From positions 15,500,001 to 15,564,000 of the forward strand of contig NC_134161.1 of assembly GCF_033958435.1 (NCBI RefSeq): a DNA stretch of 64,000 nucleotides. Direction: 5' to 3'. A program made the position numbers and the translations under genes. Source of the stretch: Carettochelys insculpta (lineage: Eukaryota; Chordata; Testudines; Carettochelyidae). Of the stretch, positions 35,839-46,599 are shown in pieces; the first letter of the stretch is position 1; each line of letters starts with the position of its first letter. A model generated the notes under the pieces. That model saw only the letters and a program-made list of their open reading frames with translations. It made no database searches and was not told where the DNA came from.

Positions 35839-36219
35839 AAGGATTGCTCATAATTCCACCTGAGAATGACCTACGTAGCCAGGTAAGCATCTGAGCTGCA
35901 CACGCTTCCCTGCTGCCCTTTTTTACTGACAGTTCCCATTCACATTTGATCTGAGATTGGATTCGTCACTGGCAGAATCAGGTAAAGATATAAATTCATC
36001 CATTTCAACACTGCACTCTGTCTTTATGGGGTTTTTTCTCCCCAACCCATGGGTTTTTTTTCCTGTCTTTTAATCTCACTTTCTATTAAAACTCTTCCCA
36101 GAGCTAATGCAATAAATTTAGATCCAAAGCCAGATGCATAACAAAACTTTTGGCAGAGAATACTCTGAGAAGACATTGCAAATGAAATCTGCTTCCCCTT
36201 GGGGATTATTCTACAGTTT

Positions 36220-36247
36220 AATTTAATTTGATATTTCAAATTAAATT
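36220..36247. repeat. AT-only perfect inverted repeat
   Basis: AATTTAATTTGA (36220-36231) and TCAAATTAAATT (36236-36247) pair perfectly around TATT. It is low-complexity and may be chance. Confidence 0.6.
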
Positions 36248-36724
36248 AATTCAAATGGTTATGCAGTTTCCAGGGAAAACAGACTTCATTTATGATGTTC
36301 TGCCACCAAATTGTTTTGCTCCTATCGTATATCTTATATTGTTAAGCAGAATGATAAATAGTGACAAAATAGGGCTATTCCTGTCTCTTGTTTTACAGCT
36401 TCTGCCCTAACTAGGACAAGCAAAATCCCTTGTGCTAAGACTTCTATGTGAGTCTGGTCAAAATAATTCTGTCAAAACTTTTTTTCTGGTGGAAAATTGG
36501 GCATATGACAAAACAAAATCATTTGTAGAAAGTGTCTGCTTTCCTTAAAATATTTTTTTCTAAAAGCCAAAAAAAAATTTCATTTATGACTGAAAAATTT
36601 GGAGATTTTGGGAGTTTCTGATTTGGACAGTTTAGAAGATTGAAAATCTTCGGTTTGTGAGTTTTTCGTTTTTAAGGAAAAAGTCTAAAATTTCCCTGGT
36701 GACAGACACATTTACCAGCCTGTA

Positions 36725-37115
36725 GGTATGTCTGCATAGCAATGTCGTTTTGAAATAACTTTGTTAGCATCTACATGAAGCAACCACTATTTTGAAATAA
36801 TTTTGAAATAGCAATTAGCTTATTTCAAGATAGGTAAACCTCATTCCCCAAGGAATAGTTCCTATTTTGAGATAGGTATTTCAAAATAAGTGCGGTTAAG
36901 AAACCGAATAACAGGTGTTTCTATGTAAGCCACAATGTGTCCAATGGCTCTGTTTCAACATACTCTGTATTATGTGTAGATGCTCTATTTCAAAATGGCT
37001 GAGGGCTATTTCAAGGTGCATTTTGCTTGTAGCAGCATTATTCTGAAATAAACTCATCCGGGAAATCTCTTCCAGAATAGCGTATTTCGAAATAACCCTG
37101 CTGTGGTGACATACC
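36725..37115. mobile_element. MITE family M3 (391 bp, TATTTCGAAATA-like)
   Basis: Ends GGTATGTCTGCATAG and TGGTGACATACC are inverted, flanked by GTA and CTA. Inside are repeated TTTGAAATAA and TATTTCAAAATA motifs in both orientations. It resembles the 48749-49429 element in motif type but lacks its central segment. Confidence 0.65.
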
Positions 37116-37734
37116 CTAAGTCTGTGCACAGCGAGGCTTAGATGGTTTCCTGGATTCAGTGCAACTCCACTTTGTTTCCTATATGTAGAGGATGGGAGCA
37201 GTGCTGCCATATTCACCTCAGAAAAGAAAGATTGCCATGTGTGGTCAGGCATTTCTGATGGTGTTGATGGGTGAAATTCTGGTTTTATTGAAAACAGTGG
37301 GAACTTGGCTGTTGCTTTCATCAGGGTCTCTACTTCTATCTGCACAGCAAAGATAATTGAATTCAGGCCCTCGTCTGCCTTTAGACAGATACTGAATCTG
37401 TGAATTTGGTTCAGCTGGAAGTTCAGGGAATTTTTTGGCACGGCATAACCTTCCCTGACTAAACCCACGGGCTGCAGCTTAGAAAAGTGCTTCCCCAACT
37501 GGGAAAGCAGCCCAGTTGTTTCTGTGAAAAGTTAAGGGTGAAAAGAGAGAGCAAAAAACAATAACCTTTTAAAAACAAACCCTGAGAATGTTGACAATTC
37601 TTTTAGGTGTGAAAAAGTTGTTGCTTGCTGCCTTCTGGGAAGCATGAGAAAAATCCCAAGGAGCTCTCAGGCTGTCCCTCTTCATTCCATGTGTCTCATC
37701 TGAATAGTTAAAATATCCAAGGTATTGGCTAGTT
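37116..37734. other. Unassigned sequence
   Basis: GGGTGAAATTCTGGTTTTAT near 37270 looks repeat-derived. A minus-strand ORF runs from 37498 into the MITE and is probably not a gene. Confidence 0.4.
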
Positions 37735-37850
37735 AGAACAGGATGGGAAGCCAGGACGCCTGGGTTCTATTTGTGATGCTGCTGCTGCTTTGCAGAGACA
37801 AGACACAGCTCTCAGTGTATTGTAGTGTGGAAGTAGTAACCCATATGTAC
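37735..37850 (+). mobile_element. MIR-like remnant
   Basis: GAAGCCAGGACGCCTGGGTT followed by CTATTTGTGATGCTGCTG resembles the MIR 5' core. Short and diverged. Confidence 0.45.
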
Positions 37851-38249
37851 TCACAGGAGTGTATCCAAAGCTAATGAACATTTAAGAAGTAGTATGAGAT
37901 CCAGGGAAGATAGCTGCAGATCCATGGGTAAGTGCACGGTTTTAATATTTACCATTCTTAGGCTGAGGAACAGCAGTTATGGTAAAGTTGTGGCAGGTTA
38001 CCTGTGTAGACAGTGTGATGGGAATTGTCCTGAATTTCCTCGCATGCCCTCTGTTGCTGGGCTAGATAGCCCATCAGCCTCATCTGTCTAAGCACATATA
38101 TGACCCCCATGGCCACAGTAGCTGAGATCCTTGATCTTTAACTTAAAGTTCACAAGGTGCTGCAGCAGAGGGAAATGCCTTTCAACAGAACCGAGGCGTG
38201 GAGCCAGCAGCTGGCCTGTAGGCACTCCCATGAAAATGGTGAGAGGGGA

Positions 38250-38320
38250 TAACTGAGCCCACATCTTTTAAGTCCTAGGCTGCATCCCTTACCATTAGAC
38301 CCACCCATTCCTTTCTTCCT
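38250..38320 (-). mobile_element. Possible tRNA-like SINE/MIR core
   Basis: The minus strand reads GGGTCTAATGGTAAGGGATG then CAGCCTAGGACTTAAAAG, like the MIR or tRNA A-box region. The remainder is not recognisable. Confidence 0.35.
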
Positions 38321-38367
38321 TCCCCTGTATGGGGCTGCCCACTGAAGCATGCCTCCCCTTCAGTCAG

Positions 38368-39015
38368 CTACACAGAACAAAACAACAGTCCTGTAGCACT
38401 TTAAAGACTAACAAAATACTTCATTAGGTGATGAGCTTTCTTGGGACAGACCCACTTCTTCAGATCTGGAAATTCTGATAAAAGCAAACTGACACAATGA
38501 GAATTTAACAGAAAGATGGGAAAAAATGAAATGAAAACTGATGAATCAGCTACAAAGGACAGAAGGAGTGGGAGAAAACAGGGAAAGAGGAGGAAGAAAA
38601 TTACTTATTGCAACTATCTGTTGAGTTAAGTGGGTTGCATGAGGTCACTATGAAAATCATAGATAGAGGAAACTCTCCTCATGATGTGTAAAGTAATGGA
38701 TATCTTTGTTGACACCAAGGTGTAAAGAATAGAACCTGAAAATGAACTCCAATTCAGAAGTCTCCCTTTGTAATCTGATGTTAAAGTCTCTTTGTTTTAG
38801 AATGCAGGTTTTCAAGTCTTGAATGCCATGGCCTGCTCCGCCGAAATGCTCATTGACAGGTTTACGTTTGTTCAGATTTCTAATGTCTCTTTTGCATCCA
38901 TTCATTCTTTGGTGAAGAGATTGTCCAGTTCGTCCAATATACATAGCAGAGGGGCATTGCTGGCTCATGATGGCATATGTTACTTTGGTGGAGGTACAGC
39001 AATGTGAGTTAATGG
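38368..39015 (-). mobile_element. 5'-truncated Penelope-like retroelement
   Basis: On the minus strand the element runs from a GIY-YIG endonuclease relic (38968-38657), through an A/T-rich 3' UTR, to the terminal unit with GAAGAAGTGGGTCTGTCCCA at 38457-38376. TCAGTCAG flanks it at 38360-38367 and 39016-39023, a probable target duplication. The RT domain is missing. The terminal unit links the short repeats at 9108, 9154, 20114, 20433, 54364 and 59486 to the Penelope class. Confidence 0.78.
38657..38968 (-). pseudogene. Penelope-like GIY-YIG endonuclease, C-terminal part
   Basis: Penelope elements carry a C-terminal GIY-YIG nuclease that nicks the target DNA. In this 103-residue reading YIG is at 10-12 and the downstream Arg at 21 (SLHQRMNG), both expected of the family. 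The frame continues upstream of the first Met with a VTYAI tract in the GIY position. A Cys pair expected around there is reduced (SQQC). KQRDFNIRLQRETSELEFIF near 58-77 is paralleled by a ruined copy at 44400-44543. The domain is cut at its start, so it is a relic. Confidence 0.75.
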
Positions 39016-39594
39016 TCAGTCAGATAGTGGTTTTCTAGCTTAGAAGCATAAAACAAATGCTTCTAAAAATACATTTGGATTCTCATTGATGTTTGCTATC
39101 TCTTAACATGAATCTTTTTCACCAGCTCTTACTATCCATAGTTATCAGGTAATGTACACCAAACTTTGAAGTGCATTATGAAAGGATAATTCAGGGGAGC
39201 GTTTGTATCTGGAAATATATGTAAGTACTTTCTTATCTGCTGGCCTGTAGAAAAGTCATTACTCTCGACAGGGATAAGATATATTAGTAATATCACAAAG
39301 GCTTTGGAAGAGTACATAAAAGTGGTTTCATTTTCCAGACAACTGAGATCAATTATTTCCCATGCAAGAGATTTAGATGCTTGTATGTAGCAAAATAAAT
39401 ACATTGATATTTGACTGGTGTTTTCATTCGATTGTGAAAGACTATGGGGGATAAATTCTCTCTCTCATTCCTCTGAGTACATAGAGGAATACCAATATCA
39501 TCTCAAGAGAATGCAGCCGAGGCTTCACTACGGCATACAGACGCGGAGAATCTGTGATGGGCCGCCAGGCTCAGTCATGATACAAAGAAAGTGC
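39016..39594. other. Unassigned AT-rich sequence
   Basis: No supported gene or repeat. Confidence 0.4.
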
Positions 39595-39760
39595 CACTGT
39601 AATTCACACACCTACTGGGTGTGGTTCACTCTTCCATGTAGTGGCACTGAGACCTCTTACATGAGAAAGAATAAGTCTCCTCTACAATTCAGCTGTGAGG
39701 CATCTGGCTTTTAGCTCAAACTGTAGAGGCCTCTCCATGAAGCTCCAGAGGTCCCAGGTA
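39595..39760 (+). mobile_element. tRNA-like SINE, copy 3
   Basis: CTACTGGGTGTGGTTCACTC, then GGCTTTTAGCTCAAACTGTA (A-box region), then AGCTCCAGAGGTCCCAGGT (start of the B-box region) align with 14855-15045 and 45385-45580. It runs into the CR1 that starts near 39745. Confidence 0.65.
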
Positions 39761-40612
39761 GATGTGGGTGGCAACTTGGGCAGCAGTGATCATGAGGTGG
39801 TCAAGTTCAGGATCCTGACCAAAGGAGGAAAGGAGAGCAGCAGAATATAGACCCTGGACTTCAGAAAAGCAGACTTTGACTCCCTCAGGGAACTGATGAG
39901 TAGGGGCCCCTGGGATGCTAGCATGATGGAAAAAGAAGTCCAGGAGATCTGGCTGGCTGTGTTTTAAAGAAGTCTTGTTGAAGATACAGGAACAAACCAT
40001 CCCAATATGCAGTAAGAATACTAAATATGGTAGGTGACCAGCCTGGCTTACAAGGGAAATCTTTGGTGAGCTTAAACACAAAACAGAAGATTACCAGAAG
40101 TGGAAACTTGGACATATGACTAGGGAAGAGTATAAATATATTGCTCAAATATTCGGGGGTATAATCAGGATGGTCAAAGCACAACTGGAATTGCAGCTAG
40201 CAAGAGATGTGAAAGAGAGCATGCAAGCTATCTACAGATATGCTAACAATAAGCAGGTCATCAGGGAAGATGTGGGACTTTTACTGAATGAAGAAAGTGA
40301 CCAAGTGTACATAGGTCTAATTATGTATAATAATTTTATTATTATCTGTCTATCAATCGATAGATCGATCATTAGCTATATTAAGATCTAAATTGGATAT
40401 TATGAAAAACAATTTCCCCAGGCGAGTGGTGAAGCACTGAAATGGGTTCCCTAGAGAGGTAGTGGAATCTCCATCCTTAGTGGTTTTTAAGTCCTGGCTT
40501 GACAAAGCCCTGGCTGGGATGATTTAGTTGGGACTGGTCCTGCTTTCAGCAGGGGGTGGGACTTGATGTTCTCCTGAGGTCTCTTCCAGCCCTGGGATTC
40601 TATCATTTGTGT
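39745..40612 (+). mobile_element. CR1 LINE with internal deletion
   Basis: The first part reads as the CR1 ORF2 segment between endonuclease and RT: DHEVVKFRILTKGGKESS, then TLDFRKADFDSLRELM, then AKSTTGIAASK-like sequence, with many frame breaks. About 40320-40390 is AT-rich filler including CAATCGATAGATCGATCATT. From 40391 the CR1 3' end appears (GCGAGTGGTGAAGCACTGAA, CTGAGGTCTCTTCCAGCCCT). The RT core is deleted. Confidence 0.75.
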
Positions 40613-43339
40613 GACTGGCACACCTAGGAAGCCCTGTCAGGGATTGGGACCCCTGCATCCCAGGTGTTGTACAGATGTGTTACTAGAGCTATGTTAAAGG
40701 GTTTTTTGACCAGTCTCAGTTACTTCTGATTTAAGATGACAAGGAAATGAGGAGCAAGGGTGTGGCATAAAGACGAAGCAAACGGTGGGAGCAGTGTTCC
40801 CCCTACATTTTACATCCATGGGAGTGTGAATATGCACAACCAATAGAAACACATGCTGCCAGCTGTGGGTGTCTGTGGGTGCTCTGCTAATCAGCAGGGG
40901 GCCACCTGAGCACTCACCTTGCAAGGAACACTGGTGGGAAAAGTGTCTATTTTGGAGCCAGAGGAACGAATGCCCAGGAGAAAGTGGTGTTGCTATAGAG
41001 AGGGGCCTTAGAGGAGAAGTCAGTGGGTGCATCTTTAGGGGACAGCTTCTCACTCGAAGGTCTCTGGGGTACTGCAGGGCCTGAGGGAGTCCTGCTCATT
41101 CTGGGATCTGTAGTAATTATAGCTGCTTGTGCAGATCTGGGTAAATACTCCTAGTAAATCCCCATGTAGCCTGCTGTGTGGTCTGGAGGGCAGAGAGAAG
41201 AGTGCACTGTGTTTGTCCTCTGTGGAAATCGTGCTTATGGCAGAACTCCCCAGTGGCATATGGCAGCTGCCAGGTAATAAAGTGCTCCACAGTTGTCTTT
41301 GAAGTGCAAAAAGAAAGGCCTTCATTCTCTTAGTGCCCCTGGAATTTAGGGCTGTCACCTACAGGAACCAATCACATAGATTTCTATGGATTTTTCTCAG
41401 TGCTCGGGAGAGGAAACCCCACCCAGATATGCCTTTGTGTCAAACAGTTTAAAACCTGAAGCTCCCAATCAGTGTCTGTTCTCCCACCACACACATTTCA
41501 CCCCCAGATTTCACATGGACAGGGAACCATTCAGTCTTCTTCCAGGCCTGTCAGCTGCCTCAGTTTCCCCTCATGCCAGGTGGTTCTCTCAACTGGGCCA
41601 GCACAGTTTGGTTGCTAAGGCAACTTGGCCATCCAGCTAAGTTGCAAAAGTTCATTCCTTCAGTGGTATCAGAGCTCAGACAAAATGAAGAGTCTTCGAC
41701 TCCAGGCTGAACTGGGCATGGCCCTTCATTGCTGAGGGTCTGTCTTCTCTTTCAGGGCTCTTCCATCTGTCCCTTGGGCTCTACATTCTCCCCTCATTAC
41801 CAGTGGTCAATGCACCACCCCGCAAGGTGGAAATGGAAGAGGAACTCCCTCTGGCCTTCTTTTGTGCGTTCCCAGGGTTGTATTGAACACCTGTGCTGGC
41901 CTGTACCCTCAAATGCTCACTCGCTCTCTCTGTCTCTGACTCCGGCCTCCTCAGATGCCCTCCCACTCTGCCACAGAGCATTAACCTCTAGGGCTGCTCC
42001 CCTTAGACTTCCCCACCCCGGTGTTCCTCCCCCTGTGAGGCTCCTGTCCCCCTACCCTACCAAGCAGAGCTCTTTTAGCCAGCTCACCCTTGTAACATGA
42101 TCGTTGTTGAGCCCCAGCCCTCTGAAGGGCCACCTGGCTCTGGGACAGGCACACTGGGACATGTCTGCTGAGATAGTCAAAACAATCCCTTGGAGAGGAC
42201 CCATCAAATTTATTGCCCTCCCACCCCTACCCCACCCCCCATTATAAGTGCAAGGAAGCAGCCACGAGAGGGTGACCTTATCGCAGGCCGTATGCTAATT
42301 ATGTTGTTCTTCATTATTTCTGTTCTGGCCAGGAGCCCCAGTGATGGACCAGTCCCTGCTGTGCAAGGCTTTGTCTGGACAGCACAAAAAGGTGATCTGC
42401 ACCTCAAGGCATCTACAGTAGATATATGTGTATTACCCTTCTGCTTGGGTACCATCCTAAGCCCTGTGGAAGCAGTGTGAAAATTTTACAGTCCAACAAA
42501 ACCAGCCAAACATTTCTTAACTTTGGAAGAAGCCAAGCTTTGGAGCACAATTCAAGCTGCATTCTGTTTCTCTAACCCAATTCTCTCAGGTCTGCTGTCC
42601 ATGGAATATTAGTGACCATTTCTGTCATTGCCAAAGCAGCTCTGAACAAGTTATTGTCATTCGGGGACAGACCCCACCCCCACTATTCTAACAAGTTTTA
42701 CGAGACTATCTGCCTTGCCTCAGAGGTTAATGACCACTGGAGACCATTAAAAAGTATTTACCCTTGAACGTTTTAAGTAGCAGTAAAGCCAGCAGTGAAT
42801 ACACTCCTGACACCATGGGCAGTATAAGAACCTAGACAGAATAGAAAGGAGCTGACTCCCCTGACCCTGACAGCAGCAGCTATTCTTGCTTAGTTCTGTC
42901 AGTAGAATGAAAGTCCTGTGAATTGTGGAGGCTATTTTAAAATTGCCTCCAAAGCCCGGTGGGGATGAGGCTCCTGCCCTTCAGACAGTTCAGGAATCAT
43001 TGATAGACTAACCTTTTGGGACTGAGTCCTGCCTGTCGCCAGAGTGAGGGAGCAATTATCATGTAAGGAACCCCTGGGGACTAGCTCTGATGGTGACCCA
43101 GAAACAGGTTAGTTTTTATTGCTGTTTATAACTTAGACAGGCTGAAACTGAAGAGAAGGCAGGCAGCTACTGGGGAGCAAGCAAATAAGTCCACAACAGC
43201 TATGGAGTGAATCCTCACTCTGATTTATTCCCAGTGAGGACATTAATGCAATCCAAAGTGTTTGGGTTTTATTCCCACCTCTACGGGACATTGCAGGGCC
43301 TGTTTCAGGTCCAGTCTCAAGCTAGCATCCCAAGATCCC
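40613..43339. other. Unassigned sequence with one hAT-like MITE
   Basis: Apart from the element at 40792-40933 I see no repeat or gene in 2.7 kb. GC-rich and pyrimidine-rich patches lie at 41730-42080. The 123-residue ORF there has no motif. Confidence 0.4.
40792..40933. mobile_element. hAT-like MITE (142 bp)
   Basis: CAGTGTTCC at 40792-40800 and GGAACACTG at 40925-40933 are perfect inverted ends of the hAT CAGNG type. Flanks GGTGGGAG and GTGGGAAA are similar, compatible with an eroded 8-bp duplication. The TATGCACAACCAATAG tract recalls other turtle repeats of this sort. Confidence 0.75.
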
Positions 43340-43775
43340 TTTACTACTTACTACTACTTAACTCTTGTACTCCAGGTGGAGCATAGGTCATCTGCAAGTC
43401 TCCTTCTTTTCACTCTGCCTGGAGACAAAACTTCTAGCTGAACCTAGGAGGACCCCAGTTGTTGTTCTTCTGTCTCAGTAGATCTTCTCCATGTTGTCCG
43501 AGGTCTTCCTCTTTTGTGTTTTCCTTGCGTGTTCCATGTGAGAGCTTGACGGGCTATGCTGGATGATGGTTGTCTGAGTGTGGCCCAACCACCCCCACTT
43601 TCTTCTGTTGATTTGAACGTCAAGTGGTTCTTGCCCTGCTCTCTTCCATAGCTCCTCATTTGTGATGAAGTCTTGCCATTTGATGTGAAGGATGTACCCC
43701 AGGCATCTGTTTATGAATGTCTGTAGCTTGTGATTTGAAAACTTTTTAGTATGCCATGTCTCACATCAATACAAG
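43340..43775 (-). mobile_element. RTE-like LINE 3' part
   Basis: The minus-strand ORF 43659-43444 (71 residues) contains KHKRGRPRTTWRR near 47-59, a C-terminal pattern of some RTE/Nimb-type LINEs. The 3' side ends in a TTACTACTTACTACTACTTA tract (plus strand), as expected from LINEs with microsatellite-like tails. 60827-61145 is a second copy. Family name is uncertain. Confidence 0.6.
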
Positions 43776-43850
43776 TGCATCCTCTGATCATCTGAAAAGA
43801 GGAAAAGCACTTGGTCCAAACAACATCCCCACAGAAGCAATCTCACAGGT
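43776..43850 (+). mobile_element. RTE-like LINE, inverted 5' piece (probable)
   Basis: The plus strand reads GKALGPNNIPTEAI, matching the GKxPGPDNIPxE motif at the start of RT in RTE-like elements. It abuts the minus-strand 3' piece head to head. That arrangement is the known outcome of twin priming during LINE insertion. Confidence 0.5.
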
Positions 43851-43964
43851 AGTGAGACAGCAGTCAACATGATATATAATCAAGATCCCTTTAGGGTACT
43901 TAATAATGCACAGTGGTAGGTAGTTTAGGTACAGAAAACACAGTAGCAATGATGAAATGAAAGT

Positions 43965-44155
43965 CCCAGATGACTGGAAAAAAGGCAGCTCTGTAGTGCC
44001 CATCTCTTAAAAAGGGAAGAAGGAGAATCTGGGGAACTACAGACCAATCGTCCTCTCAATCCCTGGAAAAATCCTGAAGCAGGGCCTCAAGGAAACTATT
44101 TTGACACACTTGGAGGAATGGAAGGTAATTAAGAATGGTCAACATGGAGTCACCA
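43965..44155 (+). mobile_element. CR1 LINE, first part (split by Penelope)
   Basis: GTCCCAGATGACTGGAAAAA then GGGAACTACAGACCAATCGT then CCTGGAAAAATCCTGAAGC are the CR1 RT start (NYRPIVLSIPGKIL). The sequence stops at 44155 and continues from 44544. Confidence 0.8.
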
Positions 44156-44543
44156 AAACAAAGAAGGAGTCACGTAGCACTCTGACTAACAAAATAATTT
44201 ATTAGATGATGAGCTTTCGTGGGCCAGACCCACTTCTTCAGATCATAGTTTTACCAGAACAGACTCAATATATAAAGCACAGAGGTCGAAAAATTGTTAT
44301 CAAGTTTGGCAAATCAGAAGAGCAGAAGGACAGCGGGTGAGGTGGGGTGGGGAAGTTAAGATTTAGATAAAATATCAAGTATGTAAAAACAGTCCTTATA
44401 ATGGGTCAGGTAATTGCTGTCCCTATTCAAACCATGTGTTAATGTGTCAGATTTGAATATGAACATTAGTTCTGAGCATTCCCTCTGCAGACGGTTGTTA
44501 AAGTCCCTTTTCAGTAGAACACGAACATTTTGTGTGCTGTTGT
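44156..44543 (-). mobile_element. 5'-truncated Penelope-like element inserted in a CR1
   Basis: CATGGAGTCACCA (44143-44155) and CATGGATTCACCA (44544-44556) are a 13-bp duplication with one mismatch. The minus strand begins with the ruined end of the GIY-YIG ORF (TTTAACAACCGTCTGCAGAG is the counterpart of FNIRLQRE in the 38657 copy), then a 3' UTR, then the terminal unit with AAGAAGTGGGTCTGGCCCAC (44239-44220). Confidence 0.8.
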
Positions 44544-44556
44544 CATGGATTCACCA

Positions 44557-45105
44557 AGAGTAGGTCATGCCTAACCAATGTGAATACCTTCTGTGATAAC
44601 TGGCTCTGTGGAAATGGGGAAAGTGGTGGATGTGATTAACCTTGACTTCAGCAAAGCTTCTGATCTCATCTCCACAGTGTTTCTGTCAGCAAGTTAAAGA
44701 GGTGTGAATTGGATGAATGAAATGTCAGGTGTATGGAAGGTTTGGTTAGATCATCAGGTTCAATGGGTGGCGATCAACAGCTCAATGTCTAGTTCACAAC
44801 CAGTATCAAGCTGAGTGCCCTAAGGGTCCTGGGGCCAGTTTGGTTCAACAATTTTATTAAAGATCTAGATGATTGGATGGTCTGCACCCTCAGCAAGGCC
44901 ACTGGTGACGCTAAGGTGGGGAGGTAGATATGTTGGAGAGTAGGGATGGGGACCAGACCGACCTAGATAAATTGGGAGGATTGGGCCAAAAGAAATTTGA
45001 TAAGGTTTAACAAGCACAAGTGTCGAGTCCTGCGCTTACAACAGAGGAATCGCAAGCACTGCTACAGGCTGGGAACTGGCTAGTTGAGCAGCAGTTCTTC
45101 ACGGC
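44557..45105 (+). mobile_element. CR1 LINE, second part
   Basis: It resumes the CR1 RT right after the duplication: AGAGTAGGTCATGCCTAACC, then the motif A region (CTTGACTTCAGCAAAGCTTC), then GGGTCCTGGGGCCAG, then AGGTTTAACAAGCACAAGTG. Frames are broken repeatedly. The copy ends near 45105 without its 3' UTR. Confidence 0.75.
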
Positions 45106-45384
45106 TGAGAGCTGCAGCCTTGCTATGGTCAGTGCTCCCTTTTTGGCTGAGGCTGACATCAAGTAGCACAATGGGAGTGGCTCTACTTTGTGATGTAGTG
45201 CCACTCTTCTACTAGGCCATCAGGTCCTCTCACCAAACTGCCATTAGGTCATTTGGGGCCACATTACAGTGACTTAGTTTGCTGAGACCACTCCATTCAC
45301 TAATGAAATGCAGCTACCTCTGGAGTGGGACAAGGTAACCATTTCACAGCAGACATGGTCTCTACTGTATCTCAGTCTGGGAAG
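45106..45384. other. Unassigned sequence
   Basis: No feature supported. Confidence 0.4.
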
Positions 45385-45580
45385 TAAAGATGTAACCCAT
45401 ATACCTTCTGGGTGTGTTTCATTGTCCCATATAGTGGCATTGAGACCACTTACAGAGAGAAAGAAGTCGTCTCCTCTACAGCCTTAACTACCAGCCTGCT
45501 GGCTTTTAGCTCAAGCGGTAGAGGCTCCTGCACTAGGTTCCAGGGTTTCCAGCTTACGTTCTGCCTGTTGACATTACGAA
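45385..45580 (+). mobile_element. tRNA-like SINE, copy 4
   Basis: CCTTCTGGGTGTGTTTCATT, then GGCTTTTAGCTCAAGCGGTA (the best preserved A-box region), then GAGGCTCCTGCACTAGGTTC. The tRNA-like head sits inside a longer repeat shared with 39595, so it is not a free tRNA gene. Confidence 0.65.
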
Positions 45581-46599
45581 GACATCTGTAGTGAGGAACT
45601 TCAGACGTGTAGAAAGGTTGCCATGTGTCTATGCCCCCAGCGTTAGCATTCTAACCTGTATAAAGGCTACCTTGGGATCTTGAATAAGCGGACGAGAACA
45701 AAGCCTTGGTTGTATGACTCTCCTTTCTCAAAGGAATGGCTCTGTGCAGTTAGGCCTCAATCTGTATAATGGCATAACTCAATTGAGTTCAGTGCAGCTG
45801 AGCTCATTGGCACCCACAGATCTGTCCCAGAATGTGTTCTGAAACCTGCCATCCTGGAGACAGTTTGCTGGATCAAGGTTTGAATACTGAAAGAACCTGT
45901 TGATGCCAATTCCCCTTCCAAAAGAGAAGGTGACTTGTACAATTAATGTATAAAGTTCTGTCAATCTAGCCTTGTATAACTGCCGCTGCCTGCAAAAGGT
46001 GTTGAGTTCATTAGTGCCAACTGTGTTCGAGTTGACATGACCTCCCTCACTTCCTGAAGACTCGAGTATCATCCCATTAATTTCTTTGTTGTCTGGCATT
46101 ATTGAGAAGGTGCTTCCTTCAGGCATGGCTCAAGGTCACCCCTGGCTAGATGGCAGCTGAGGCACTCCGCATAGGGCTGGTTAGATGGCTGCGGCTTCTT
46201 TTTCATTCATATGTATAAAGCCATATTTTACACTCTTGCTCCTATTCTGCATTTCCTGGCATTAATCAATTGTACAACTTCCCTCTGTCGCTGTCGTTCC
46301 AGGCTTAAAAGTGATTGTAGAGAGAAAACAGAATTGGATTCTACTTTGGTTAAATAATACCTTGAAAAATAGAGCAAGGACTTAAAACATAAAGGAAGAG
46401 TGAAAACTGCACAGCTGAACTAATGAACTAACTACCTCAGGTCAAGCTGGATTTTAAATCAAGGATATGGGTGACTGTTGGGTCTCTCCCCTCTCTTTTT
46501 CAGTGAATCATGAGAAATCTAGAGTTCAGCTGGATGGATGATTAGATTCTTTTCCATCTGCACTGAAAAATGAAATATTTCTATAATATTAAATCTGTC
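45581..46599. other. Unassigned sequence
   Basis: A minus-strand ORF of 115 residues (46126-45779) has no recognised motif. No other feature. Confidence 0.4.

Noticed and set aside
36896..37498. 200-residue minus-strand ORF
   Set aside because: Its C-terminal half lies inside an M3 MITE and the rest has no motif or splice context; most likely chance.
45385..45580. Functional tRNA gene
   Set aside because: The tRNA-like core is part of a longer dispersed repeat and lacks a complete cloverleaf by eye.
45779..46126. 115-residue minus-strand ORF
   Set aside because: No recognisable family. I could not exclude an exon, but nothing positive supports one.
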